A stretch of 64,000 nt of DNA from Lachnospiraceae bacterium (GTDB lineage: Bacteria > Bacillota > Clostridia > Lachnospirales > Lachnospiraceae): the NCBI GenBank assembly GCA_014804645.1, contig JAAUZI010000005.1:60381-124380 (forward strand), in the 5' to 3' direction. The notes beneath the pieces were generated by a model that ran no database searches, was not told the origin of the DNA, and saw only the letters and a list, made by a program, of their open reading frames with translations. Positions 1-9,715 of the stretch are shown here, piece by piece. Each line of letters starts with the position of its first letter. Positions within the stretch are counted from its first letter, which is position 1. The position numbers and the translations under genes were made by a program.

Positions 1-2
1 GC

Positions 3-1451
3 CTAAGGCCCGCCCGGTTTGCCGGAAAGGTGTCGCCCATTGAGGCCATACGCTATGTGGACGCCCCGGTGAGCCGAAAAAAGGAACGCAATGCCAAGCC
101 TGTCACCGCCATTCGCATGGCCTGGCAGAATCTTGGCCGTGGAAAGAAAAAGGTGATTGTTGTCACGTTGAGCCTGACGTTGAGCCTGGTGATCTTAAAC
201 ACCGCTTTCGCCTTTTTCCAGACCTTCGATTTTGACAAATATGTCTCCAGCCAGCTGATGACCGATTTCACCGTGTCCGATGCTCCAATCATCAGCGGAA
301 ACACGAATGTAGACCCTCGGCTATCCTCCATAGACCAGCCGCTCCAGGCGCAGATCGAATCGCTGGACGGACTGGAAGCCTCCGGCAGCGTGTATCTGCA
401 GTTTCTGTCTCAGTTCTACACCGACGACATGATCCAGCGGATGCATGCAATTGGCCAGAACCCGGTTGTGGCAGCCAGCCAGGGCTACCAGTGGGAAATA
501 AGCAGCATGGAGGGTACCGGTGAATACATTCGAGATTGGTACGATGTGGGCTTGTATGGCTTGGACGAGTTTCCCGCCTCCAAGCTGGAGGTTTTGGAGG
601 GCGAGTTGGACATGGAAAAGTGGCGCTCTGGCGAGGGTGTCTTCGTCAGCCCTACCGTCACCTGGGGCGATGCGTCCTGGTACCATCCAGGGGATAAGCT
701 GACGGTGGTTTATGAAAACGCCGTGGACTATGATGCGGGCACCATGGATTTCCAAGGTGACGGCGCAGAAAAAACTTATGAAGTGCTGGCCGTGGTGAGG
801 TATCCCCATGCCTATTCCTGCGGGCATCTGCTGGCTTCCGGCACATGCTTTTTCTTCTCATCGGAGGAATATCTGGCCCATGTGGAGAAGGCTGGGCAGC
901 TCCCCATGATGATCATCTTTGATGTGGACGACGACCATCTGGCCGCCGCTGAGCAGTGGATACAGGATTATACGGAGAATGTTGACCCAACGCTGGGCTA
1001 TCGCTCACGGGGTACACTGGCCGGTAGCTATCAGGGCTTGATCGATATGTTTACCATTGTTGGCGGGGCGTTGTGCGCGCTGTTGGCGCTGATTGGCGTG
1101 CTGAATTTCATCAATTCTATGGTGACCAGTGTTCTAACCCGACGGGGCGAGATCGCCATGCTCCAAGCCGTTGGCATGACTGGCTCTCAGGTTCAGAAAA
1201 TGCTTGTCTTCGAGGGCCTGGGCTACGCGGTTCTGGGTATTGTATCTTCGCTGATACTGGCAGCTCTTGTCAATGTCACGGCACTACAATCTATCACGGC
1301 AGATATGGACTATTTCACCTATCGTTTCACCCTGGTCCCTGCGCTGCTATGCGCCATTCCGCTTTTGGCTGTCACCGCCCTGGTGCCTTGGCTGTGTTAT
1401 CGAAAAATGGCAAAAGTTTCTATTGTGGAGCGATTGCGATTGACAGAGTGA
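3..1451 (+). CDS. ABC transporter permease, FtsX-like (5' end outside the window)
   Basis: Reading frame is open upstream of the listed ORF start (LRPARFAGKVSPIEAIRYV); two FtsX-like regions with the typical C-terminal RRGEIAMLQAVGMTGSQVQKMLVFEGLGYAVLG. Confidence 0.85.
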   Translation, partial: LRPARFAGKVSPIEAIRYVDAPVSRKKERNAKPVTAIRMAWQNLGRGKKKVIVVTLSLTLSLVILNTAFAFFQTFDFDKYVSSQLMTDFTVSDAPIISGNTNVDPRLSSIDQPLQAQIESLDGLEASGSVYLQFLSQFYTDDMIQRMHAIGQNPVVAASQGYQWEISSMEGTGEYIRDWYDVGLYGLDEFPASKLEVLEGELDMEKWRSGEGVFVSPTVTWGDASWYHPGDKLTVVYENAVDYDAGTMDFQGDGAEKTYEVLAVVRYPHAYSCGHLLASGTCFFFSSEEYLAHVEKAGQLPMMIIFDVDDDHLAAAEQWIQDYTENVDPTLGYRSRGTLAGSYQGLIDMFTIVGGALCALLALIGVLNFINSMVTSVLTRRGEIAMLQAVGMTGSQVQKMLVFEGLGYAVLGIVSSLILAALVNVTALQSITADMDYFTYRFTLVPALLCAIPLLAVTALVPWLCYRKMAKVSIVERLRLTE

Positions 1452-1491
1452 GTTTGACAACAAATCTAAAGCGCCGTGCGGGAGGAAAAAA

Positions 1492-1884
1492 ATGGATTTC
1501 AATGATGAGAAAGACTATATTATGCGTATGATCAAAGAAATTGCAAGAGTGCTTTTTTCTTTAATGCTTGGAAAACAGTATAAGTCTGTAGAATTACAGA
1601 GTGAAAACAAGTATGAGGTTTCAGGAAAGGCATTGCAGGAATTTCAGGACATGGTAGATCAGGGTCTTGTAAATGAAGCGGAAAATATACTGTTGGAAAA
1701 CATTGACTATACAAACCAACAGGAGGTCATTGCTGCGGTCTTGTTTTATCAATATGTAAGTGAGAAAGACATGGATTTTCTGACTTTGCATAATTATTCA
1801 CGGGAAGAAGCTTTAGATGGATTAAAAGAATTGGCAAAGAAATCGGGGTATGGAGGGATGAATGAGATATTTTTAGAGTCTTAA
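1492..1884 (+). CDS. DUF6483-like family protein
   Basis: 130 aa; N-terminal YIMRMIKEIARVLFSLMLGK resembles the DUF6483 pattern. Confidence 0.6.
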   Translation: MDFNDEKDYIMRMIKEIARVLFSLMLGKQYKSVELQSENKYEVSGKALQEFQDMVDQGLVNEAENILLENIDYTNQQEVIAAVLFYQYVSEKDMDFLTLHNYSREEALDGLKELAKKSGYGGMNEIFLES

Positions 1885-2027
1885 GAACAAATCTTTGCCA
1901 TCAGCGGAATGCCGCAGTTTTTGGAGGATACGAAAATCCTTATGCGCAAGACTACGAATTGGGATTTGCCTATTGCGAGGAACTGTCCGACCCAGAAAAA
2001 TATGTATTTCTGAATACTGTGCAGTAA
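1878..2027 (+). pseudogene. C-terminal gene remnant (LRTNLCHQRNAAVFGGYENPYAQDYELGFAYCEELSDPEKYVFLNTVQ*), family not identified
   Basis: Protein-like composition in a frame with no start codon, followed directly by a terminator. Confidence 0.35.
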
Positions 2028-2059
2028 CCTGTCGTATCATGCAGGTTACTCACCTTAAA

Positions 2060-2100
2060 AAGCAGCTTACCGCAATTTTGTTGCGGCAGGCTGTTTTTTT
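2060..2100 (+). terminator. Rho-independent terminator
   Basis: CAGCTTACCGCAA / TTGCGGCAGGCTG stem (with G-U pairs) followed by T7. Confidence 0.8.
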
Positions 2101-2142
2101 GTCTATGATATAGAAAAATTTTGAAAAGGCAGGGAGAATCGT

Positions 2143-3066
2143 ATGGAACAGGTTATTCAGGTCAGGGGGCTAAAGAAGTATTTCGGGAAGATAAAGGCAG
2201 TGGACGATATCAGCTTTTCGGTGGAGAGAGGAGAGCTGTTTGGATTTCTGGGGGTGAACGGAGCGGGCAAGTCCACCACAATCAATATGTTGTGTACACT
2301 GTTTCGCCCCACTGCCGGAGAGATTACCATTGGAGGGAATGTTCTGGGTAAGGAGGATGAGGCGATCCGGCGCAGGATAGGCGTGGTGTATCAGAATAAT
2401 TGTCTGGACGACAGGCTGACGGTGAGGGAAAACCTGACGATCCGGGGCATTCTGTACGAGAAAGACATCAGGAGCTTAAAGGAAAAGATAAAGCGGACTT
2501 GTAAACTTCTTCAGCTGGAGGAAACCCTTGACAGGCATTTCGGTATGCTCTCGGGAGGGCAGAAACGAAAGTGCGAGATAGCCAGAGCGTTGCTCCACGC
2601 GCCGGAAGTTCTGTTTCTGGATGAGCCTACCACAGGTCTGGACCCGGCCACCAGAAAGACCGTCTGGGAAAGCCTTGAAAAGCTCAGAGAGGAGGGCATG
2701 ACCATTTTTCTCACCACACATTATATGGAGGAGGCGGCAAAGTGCAGTCATATCGCGGTGATGGACGCGGGCAAGATCAGGGAGTTTGGAACGCCCTTCT
2801 CCCTGAAGGAAAAGTATTCCAGGGACAGGCTGCGGTTGATGGCAGGGCCGGGGAAAGATGCGCTGCTGGAGGCGAAACTGGAAGAACTGGAGAGCAGGTG
2901 GGAGGAGAACTCCGAAAAGCACCTGTACAGTATCTGTCTGCAGGACAGCATGATGGCGATTCCGATTTTAAAGGAAACAGAGGAATTGCTGGAGGGATTT
3001 GAGCTGGTACAGGGTTCCATGGATGATGTTTTCCTGAATATCACGGGAAAAAACCTGGAAGTGTAA
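2143..3066 (+). CDS. ABC transporter ATP-binding protein (DrrA-like exporter)
   Basis: Walker A GVNGAGKST, signature LSGGQKRK, Walker B VLFLDEPTTGLDP. Confidence 0.93.
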   Translation: MEQVIQVRGLKKYFGKIKAVDDISFSVERGELFGFLGVNGAGKSTTINMLCTLFRPTAGEITIGGNVLGKEDEAIRRRIGVVYQNNCLDDRLTVRENLTIRGILYEKDIRSLKEKIKRTCKLLQLEETLDRHFGMLSGGQKRKCEIARALLHAPEVLFLDEPTTGLDPATRKTVWESLEKLREEGMTIFLTTHYMEEAAKCSHIAVMDAGKIREFGTPFSLKEKYSRDRLRLMAGPGKDALLEAKLEELESRWEENSEKHLYSICLQDSMMAIPILKETEELLEGFELVQGSMDDVFLNITGKNLEV

Positions 3067-3109
3067 CATCCAAATACATATTAATGTTTAGAAGAAAAAT
3101 AACAAGGAA

Positions 3110-4042
3110 ATGAGGAATAAAATGAGAGAGATTTTGTATTTGACAAAAAGGAATAGTTTAGTGTATCTTCGGGACAGGAGAGCGGTGTTTTTTTCCATAT
3201 TGTCCATGCTGATCGTTCTGGGATTGATGGTTATTTTTCTGGGGAGCATGAACAGTCAGGATTTGGTGGCTTTGTTGCAGCAATATGGGGGTGAAAGAGA
3301 CCTGGCCCAGGATGAGGAAAATGCCGAGCGGCTGATTCAGATGTGGACTTTGGCGGGGATCTTGGTGGTCAATTCAGTCACAGTGACGTTGACGGTTATT
3401 GGAATCATGGTGCAGGACGAGGAGCAGAGCCGTCTTGCCAGCTTTTATGTGACGCCGGTAAAAAGGGGAAAGCTGGTGCTGGGGTATGTGCTTGCGGCGT
3501 GGCTGACGGGGGCGGCCTTAAGTATTCTTACTCTGGCAGCAGGAGAAATATACATGGTGCTTAAGGGGTGGGGACTGCTCCCCATCGCGGTGTTGGCTGC
3601 CATGTGCGGAATGATTTTTCTCAATACATTTGTGTATGCGTCCCTTGGGTATCTGCTGGCCATGTTTATCCACAGTTACAGCGCATGGGGCGGCATGTTG
3701 ACCATCGTCGGCACGTTGGTGGGTTTCGCGGGAGGAATCTATTTGCCCATGTCAGCTTTTTCGGAGAGACTGCAGACAGTGCTGAAATGTCTGCCCGTCC
3801 TGCAGGGGATATCCATGATGCGCAGGGTTTGTCTGGAGGAAATTACAGAGACGACCTTCGAGGGTATGCCGCCGCAGGCCGTGGAAATTTTTCAGGAGAA
3901 AATGGGAATTACGCTGACTGCGGGAGAGGAGATTATTTCTGTGGGCGCGCAGTTTTCTATTTTGATGCTGTATGGTATACTGGCAATAGGCATTGCCGTT
4001 ATTTTAAATAAGAGGCGCAAACTGAGGGATAGGACAAACTGA
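3110..4042 (+). CDS. ABC-2 type permease
   Basis: Six hydrophobic segments; directly follows the ATPase gene. Confidence 0.88.
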   Translation: MRNKMREILYLTKRNSLVYLRDRRAVFFSILSMLIVLGLMVIFLGSMNSQDLVALLQQYGGERDLAQDEENAERLIQMWTLAGILVVNSVTVTLTVIGIMVQDEEQSRLASFYVTPVKRGKLVLGYVLAAWLTGAALSILTLAAGEIYMVLKGWGLLPIAVLAAMCGMIFLNTFVYASLGYLLAMFIHSYSAWGGMLTIVGTLVGFAGGIYLPMSAFSERLQTVLKCLPVLQGISMMRRVCLEEITETTFEGMPPQAVEIFQEKMGITLTAGEEIISVGAQFSILMLYGILAIGIAVILNKRRKLRDRTN

Positions 4043-4089
4043 GTGAAGAGCCGAAGGAATGCCTTGTAATGAGGAGTAGGACGGGCGCG

Positions 4090-4527
4090 ATGAAGATAAC
4101 AATACAGAACCGTCCGGATGGCGAGGAGGATGAGATCATTGTCCGGTGCCGCCATCTGGACGACAGAATGTTGAAGATGATATATGCCCTGAAGGAGGGG
4201 CAGGAGAAACTTACAGCCTTCAAGGAAGGAAAATTCGTCCAGCTCTCTCCAAAGGATATCTATTATTTTGAGGCGGTGGACAATAGAGTGTTTGTCTACC
4301 TGGAGAGAGATGTCTACGAGTGTAAGCTTAAGCTGTATGAGTTGGAACGGCGGTTTGCGGAGACGGATTTTTTCAGGGCAACCAAGTCAACTATTGTCAA
4401 TCTCTCCAAGGTAAAGAGTTTCAGCCCTGCCTTTAACGGGCGGTTTGAACTTCTGATGAAAAACGGTGAGAAACTGATTGTGTCCAGACAGTATGTGCCT
4501 GGTTTGAAGACAAAGCTGGGACTGTAG
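4090..4527 (+). CDS. LytTR-family DNA-binding regulator
   Basis: C-terminal LytTR fold pattern (KFVQLSPKDIYYFEAVDNRVFVYLER...FFRATKSTIVNLSKVKSFSPAFNGRFELLMKNGEKLIVSRQYV). ORF opens at 4069; 4090 is the likelier start. Confidence 0.9.
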   Translation: MKITIQNRPDGEEDEIIVRCRHLDDRMLKMIYALKEGQEKLTAFKEGKFVQLSPKDIYYFEAVDNRVFVYLERDVYECKLKLYELERRFAETDFFRATKSTIVNLSKVKSFSPAFNGRFELLMKNGEKLIVSRQYVPGLKTKLGL

Positions 4528-4531
4528 GAGG

Positions 4532-4990
4532 ATGCCGGGTATGAGGAAGATACGTTTTTTAATGCGGACATTTTCGATGGTTTTGACAGGCGTGGTGTTC
4601 GCGGTGGCAGTGTTTATCATGGTAATCAATCCGACTGAGACGGTGGAGGCAAAGCTTTTCTGGCAAATGCCTCTGGTGTCGGCGCTGTGTACGCTGACAG
4701 CTCTGATTTATCCGTGGGACAGGGAGATGAGCAAGACGGAGGTCATAGTCAAGATGCTGATTCAATATGTTCTCGTTAATGCAATCGTGTTGGCTGGCGG
4801 GGCATTTTTCTACTGGTATGACCCGTCCCAATTGTACAATATAGTTACCATGGTGCTTTCTATCGCCCTTATTTTTGCAGTGGTCATGGTGATCTCATGG
4901 AAAAGGTCGGCGGTGGATGCGGCACGAATGAATGAGAAACTGGAAGAGTACCGGAAAAAAACGGAAGGGAACAACTCGAAAGTCTACTAG
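4532..4990 (+). CDS. DUF3021-type membrane protein
   Basis: Four TM segments; adjacent to a LytTR gene, the usual DUF3021 context. Confidence 0.75.
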   Translation: MPGMRKIRFLMRTFSMVLTGVVFAVAVFIMVINPTETVEAKLFWQMPLVSALCTLTALIYPWDREMSKTEVIVKMLIQYVLVNAIVLAGGAFFYWYDPSQLYNIVTMVLSIALIFAVVMVISWKRSAVDAARMNEKLEEYRKKTEGNNSKVY

Positions 4991-5030
4991 ATTTGTGGAA
5001 ATGTAATAGAAAAATAAAAATGTCTGTGGT

Positions 5031-5729
5031 ATGATTTATTTGAAACCGATTACAGCTTTTAAGGAGATGCATCCTGTGGTTGAAGAAAAGATCCGACAGA
5101 TATTTTTAAAATACCCCAATATACTATATGGATTTACGAGCATTTCATATAGCCAGTATGCAAGCCAGTATAGGTCTGCTCTGGTGCTGGCGGTTCCCTA
5201 TGGAGAACAGCTTACGATAAAAAATTATACGGAAGAAAGGTTCGAGAAAGGTATCCAAGACGCAAAAAAAGCATTGGAAGAAATTGTAGCGCAAGTCGAA
5301 GAAATACTTAATGAACAGAAAGTAAAATATTATATTCCGCCTGCAGCGCAGAGCGATGAAGAAGAATTAATTGCGCCCTTTTCATTTAAGTATGCTGCGG
5401 TTAATGCCGGATTGGGCTGGATAGGGAAAAACGATGTCGTCATTACGGAAAAATATGGGCCAAGAGTGAGATTGTCGGCAGTCTTGATAGACAATCCATT
5501 TGTATATGGTCAGAGAATAACAAAAAGCAATTGTCCGGATTCATGTAGAAAATGCGTTGAGATTTGTTCATATAATGCGCTGCATGATGTAAAATGGGAT
5601 ATTGACGCGCTGAGGGATGATCTCATTGACTATAAACTGTGCAATCAGAAAAGAAGTCTGTATATTGAAAAGCATGGAAGAAAAAATGCCTGTGGCCTTT
5701 GTATGGTTGCCTGTCCGATCGGAATATAA
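5031..5729 (+). CDS. 4Fe-4S double-cluster protein, epoxyqueuosine reductase (QueG)-like
   Basis: CPDSCRKCVEICSYNAL and CGLCMVACPIG ferredoxin motifs; NAGLGWIGKNDVVITEKYGPRVRLSAVL. Confidence 0.8.
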   Translation: MIYLKPITAFKEMHPVVEEKIRQIFLKYPNILYGFTSISYSQYASQYRSALVLAVPYGEQLTIKNYTEERFEKGIQDAKKALEEIVAQVEEILNEQKVKYYIPPAAQSDEEELIAPFSFKYAAVNAGLGWIGKNDVVITEKYGPRVRLSAVLIDNPFVYGQRITKSNCPDSCRKCVEICSYNALHDVKWDIDALRDDLIDYKLCNQKRSLYIEKHGRKNACGLCMVACPIGI

Positions 5730-5810
5730 CAGCATATACCCGGGCAGTGCACAGATCGATATCTGGCAATGTGTACTGGAAGGGTATATGCGGAACCCAA
5801 ATGAGAGGAT

Positions 5811-6320
5811 TTGTCTTGGATGAAAGAAGCAGATAGAATATCTGATAGAGAAAATGAGAATATGGCGCAGGAGTACTGGGATACGGAGATCGAGCGGGAG
5901 CTGCAGCATTTTCGGCCTCCTGCGGAAAAGCTTACCATCAGGGACTGTGCCGATTTGATTTCCCGTCTGACAAGAAACGGTCGGAAGGCGCTTGAGGAAC
6001 ACTTGCAGGATTATGACGATATCCTGCTGCATATTTTTGCCAGCGAACAAATCAATGACCCCTTGCTTTCCATGTTGGGAAAGAATCCCCTGCCCCAGCG
6101 CAGCATAGAGAATTATTGTAAGGTCATTGAGATCATGTGGCAGTACGGAGATGAAGCGGTGGTCAATGTGGTGGATGTGACGATTCTGGAGCGGCTGTCG
6201 TACGAGGACGCTCTGTGGCAGAGATTTGGGGGTTTTATCTCTGAGGAGTTCAAGGAGTATATCAACACAGATGTTTTGACCTATAATCTGATGATGGGCG
6301 GCGTTAGGCCCTTGGCATAA
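5811..6320 (+). CDS. hypothetical protein
   Basis: ORF with coding-like composition; no family recognised. Confidence 0.6.
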   Translation: MSWMKEADRISDRENENMAQEYWDTEIERELQHFRPPAEKLTIRDCADLISRLTRNGRKALEEHLQDYDDILLHIFASEQINDPLLSMLGKNPLPQRSIENYCKVIEIMWQYGDEAVVNVVDVTILERLSYEDALWQRFGGFISEEFKEYINTDVLTYNLMMGGVRPLA

Positions 6321-6377
6321 AGGATTAACATATAGATACAAAAAATTTTTTACATCAAAAGAAAACGAGGTAACACC

Positions 6378-6935
6378 ATGATACTGTCAGACAAAACTAT
6401 GATGAAAATGTTGAAGGAGAAGACACTGGTCATCTCCCCTCTGGAGGAGAGCCAGATACAGCCCGCCAGCGTGGATGTGCGGCTGGGAGATACTTTCAGC
6501 ATTGTGGAGGACACTCCCACAGGCATTATCACTCTCGACAGCGAGGTTCGGTACAAGACCATCAAGACCGACACCTATATTCTGCTGCCTGGTCAGTTTG
6601 TGCTGGCCACCACGATGGAATATTTTGAATTGCCGGACAATCTTACGGCCTTCGTGGAGGGCAGAAGTTCTCTGGGCAGGATGGGTCTGTTTATTCAGAA
6701 CGCAGGCTGGGTAGACCCCGGTTTCAAGGGGGAGATCACGCTGGAGCTGTTCAACGCCAACCGCTGTGCCATAGAGCTGAAGGCGGGAAGAAGGGTGGGA
6801 CAGCTGGTGTTTGCGGAGATGGACGGCCCGGCGCTGCACCCCTATCAGGGCAAGTATCAGGGACAGAGAGGCGCCACCGGCTCCAGGGTCTATATGGATC
6901 ATGACGGCCTGTCCAAGGGGAGTGAAACCTGTTAA
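6378..6935 (+). CDS. dcd: dCTP deaminase
   Basis: [63 protein letters not shown]. Confidence 0.93.
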   Translation: MILSDKTMMKMLKEKTLVISPLEESQIQPASVDVRLGDTFSIVEDTPTGIITLDSEVRYKTIKTDTYILLPGQFVLATTMEYFELPDNLTAFVEGRSSLGRMGLFIQNAGWVDPGFKGEITLELFNANRCAIELKAGRRVGQLVFAEMDGPALHPYQGKYQGQRGATGSRVYMDHDGLSKGSETC

Positions 6936-6994
6936 ATGCAGAGAATTACGCATTGGCAGGATACAGTTAAACTATATGCGAGAGGTTTCGGTTC

Positions 6995-8143
6995 ATGATT
7001 ATCAGAAATGCCAGCGTCTATACCCAGGAGGGCGCATTTGTCCACAGGGATATCTATATTGAGGGAGATCGATTTGCGCAGAGCGGGGAGGATCTCAGCG
7101 ACAGGCGGGAGTTGGACGCCTCCGGCTGCTATGCCATACCGGCGCTGACAGATATGCATTTTCACGGCTGTATGGGCTTTGATCTAAGTGACGGAACCAC
7201 TGCCGCGATAGACGCCATGGCGGCCTACCAGGCCTCTGTGGGAGTAGCAAACATAGTGCCCGCCACTATGACGCTGCCGGAGAATGTGCTGCTTAAGGTC
7301 TGTGAGGCGGCCCGGACTTATGCCGGTGAGGACAGAGAAAACAGGAAGGACAGAGCGCGTCTCAGGGGAATCCATATGGAGGGTCCCTTTGTCGCGCCCG
7401 ACAAGAAAGGGGCGCAGAGCGGAGCCTATATCCGCAAGCCGGACATAGCTCTGTTTGACAGATTAAACGGGGCGTCGGGAGGATTGATAAAAATATTGAC
7501 GATTGCGCCGGAACAGGAAGGTGCAATGGAGCTGATCGAGCGGCGGCACTCCGGGGTGATTATGTCTCTGGGCCACACCAATGCGGATTATGATTTGTCC
7601 ATACAGGCATTTGAGAGAGGCGCAAGCCATGTGACCCATCTCTATAATGCCATGAATCCCCTTCTGCACAGAGCGCCGGGACTGATCGGGGCGGCGGCAG
7701 ACAGAGGGGATGTGAGCGTGGAGATAATCTGTGACGGGATTCATGTGCATCCGGCGGCTGTCAGAACCGCATTCAAAATATTCGGTGATGAACGAATTAT
7801 TTTCGTCAGCGACAGTATGCGGGCCACAGGGCTGGAAGACGGGGAGTATCTGCTGGGCGGGCAAATGGTCAAAGTGACGGGAAATCATGCCCTTTTGCCG
7901 GATAGGACGCTTGCCGGGTCCGTCACCAGCCTTTTAAACTGTATGCGAAGGGCGGTGCTGGAGATGGGTATTCCGCTGGAGTCCGCTGTGAGATGCGCCG
8001 CCGTCAATCCCGCCAGGCGCATGGGAATATACACCGAATGCGGCAACATCTCACCGGGAAAAAAGGCGGATGTAGTGCTGCTGAAAAAAGAAGGGCTTGA
8101 ACTGCGGCAGGTAATTTTAAGCGGCGAACCGGTGCAGGGGTAA
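6995..8143 (+). CDS. nagA: N-acetylglucosamine-6-phosphate deacetylase
   Basis: GIHMEGPFV, HTNADYD, HLYNAMNPLLHRAPGLIGAA, DGIHVHP, ISPGKKADVVLL. Confidence 0.93.
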   Translation: MIIRNASVYTQEGAFVHRDIYIEGDRFAQSGEDLSDRRELDASGCYAIPALTDMHFHGCMGFDLSDGTTAAIDAMAAYQASVGVANIVPATMTLPENVLLKVCEAARTYAGEDRENRKDRARLRGIHMEGPFVAPDKKGAQSGAYIRKPDIALFDRLNGASGGLIKILTIAPEQEGAMELIERRHSGVIMSLGHTNADYDLSIQAFERGASHVTHLYNAMNPLLHRAPGLIGAAADRGDVSVEIICDGIHVHPAAVRTAFKIFGDERIIFVSDSMRATGLEDGEYLLGGQMVKVTGNHALLPDRTLAGSVTSLLNCMRRAVLEMGIPLESAVRCAAVNPARRMGIYTECGNISPGKKADVVLLKKEGLELRQVILSGEPVQG

Positions 8144-8152
8144 CGCAGCGTC

Positions 8153-8902
8153 TCAGATTCCATAAGAACCGCGCAAATCGCTGGATATATGGTCCAGGTC
8201 GGGATAGACTACGCTCTCTGTGATGCCAAATACCCGCAGGCTGTCGATAAAGTATTTCTTCCGATTCGCGGGAATGATGATCTTGTACAGCATATCCTCG
8301 CCGCAGATATCCTCCAGCCTTTGCAGGGAATTGTGTACGGTAAAATTGGAGTGCTGGGAGTACATACGCAGGTCATTTTCCGTGGAACTGCAGGCCAGAA
8401 TGCGATCCACCAGCTCCGGATTGTGGTGGTTGTGCTTGAAAGCGGGCAGCAGCATCTCCTGGGTGGTGTCTGCGTCAATGGGATAGATGCAGCGGCCAAA
8501 TCCTTCCTTTTCATTCAACAGGTCGGGGGCCAGTACCCACACCCCGGCGTCGATCTCGGGGGTAGAGCGGTAAGTCTCCGTGGCGAAAAAAGCCGCAATC
8601 AACGGCGACTCGCTCCAGTCCAACATCCTGGTGGGCAATCCGTAATGCTGCATCAGGGATACCCATGCGGCATAGTTGTGTTTTCTGGGCGGATTGTCCA
8701 GTATCTGCCTGGCGCGAATATAAAAGTCATTGGTAATATACCGTTCCACCGCCAGGCGCTTTTGACTGCGCTGGATGGAGGGAATCAGGATCCGGGCGGC
8801 GTCGTCCTCTCCCCTGTACCACAGCCTGGACCCGTGCTTTTCGTACAGGCCGTTCATAAATTGCAGCAGTTCGTCAATGGTGCGAATGTCTTGAATAATC
8901 AT
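8153..8902 (-). CDS. FRG domain-containing protein
   Basis: LWYRGEDDAARILIPSIQRS, LMQHYGLPTRMLDWSESPLIAAFFA (FRG pattern). Start placed at MIIQDI with GAAAGGG RBS; ORF opens at 8977. Confidence 0.87.
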   Translation of the reverse strand: MIIQDIRTIDELLQFMNGLYEKHGSRLWYRGEDDAARILIPSIQRSQKRLAVERYITNDFYIRARQILDNPPRKHNYAAWVSLMQHYGLPTRMLDWSESPLIAAFFATETYRSTPEIDAGVWVLAPDLLNEKEGFGRCIYPIDADTTQEMLLPAFKHNHHNPELVDRILACSSTENDLRMYSQHSNFTVHNSLQRLEDICGEDMLYKIIIPANRKKYFIDSLRVFGITESVVYPDLDHISSDLRGSYGI

Positions 8903-9140
8903 GTTTTTCCCTTTCGTGAGCCTGCAAAACACCCCTTCCGGGACCGGAGGGGTGTCTATCAATCGTTCCGTATCCAATTATAATGGCATTTGGGAGAAAA
9001 GTCATGCAAAAAATAAATATTTCTTAAAATATTTAATAAAGGGCTTTGGTAATCTCCATAGAAGCAACTTGTGAAAAATATACAGTTGTGCTAAGATACA
9101 GATAACATTTGATGAATACAACTCAGGGAGGGAATTTCCT

Positions 9141-9617
9141 ATGAAAAAAATATTGTCCATTATGGTCACGATTACAGGGGCGTTTTATCTGGCGGCAGGC
9201 ATTGGGCTGCTGGTTTTTCAAAACACGATCAAGGAGTTCATGGGATATAGCGCAGTCCAGGGCGTAGAGCTGATAAATGTGTATCCCATACAAATTTTGC
9301 TGGAGCTGGCACTTTTGGGGATTCCCTGCGTGGTACTGGGCATCCTGTCCATGTCGGAATCCGTGGAAAGCAATAAGAGCCTGAATCTGTTGATGGCTAT
9401 CTATAGCGGAGTGATGCTGGTGTTGAGTGGACTGCTTGCCAACATAGGCGGCCTCATCAGCAATTACACCGCCAGTAGGTTCATGGGCGTCGAAGGCATG
9501 GTCAATATAAGTCTGGTTACCGCCGCCTTTGGCTGGATTGAGTTTATGAGCAGCCTGTCTTTGGTGTTACTGCTGGTGCGGAGCGCATTCAGCCTGGGAG
9601 AGATTAAGAAAATGTAA
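9141..9617 (+). CDS. small four-TM membrane protein, hypothetical
   Basis: Good RBS (GGGAGGGA); four hydrophobic segments. Confidence 0.6.
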   Translation: MKKILSIMVTITGAFYLAAGIGLLVFQNTIKEFMGYSAVQGVELINVYPIQILLELALLGIPCVVLGILSMSESVESNKSLNLLMAIYSGVMLVLSGLLANIGGLISNYTASRFMGVEGMVNISLVTAAFGWIEFMSSLSLVLLLVRSAFSLGEIKKM

Positions 9618-9715
9618 ATTGCTCTAAACTATTTACGCATGTAATCCGATAAAAATAACAGAGACCGGAAATTTTGCCAAAAGGAGTTGGCAATTGCAAA
9701 GGAAAGGGATTTCTT

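Noticed and set aside
8189-8983. 264-aa plus-strand ORF opposite the FRG gene
   Set aside because: The minus-strand product has a clear FRG motif; this frame has no recognisable domain.
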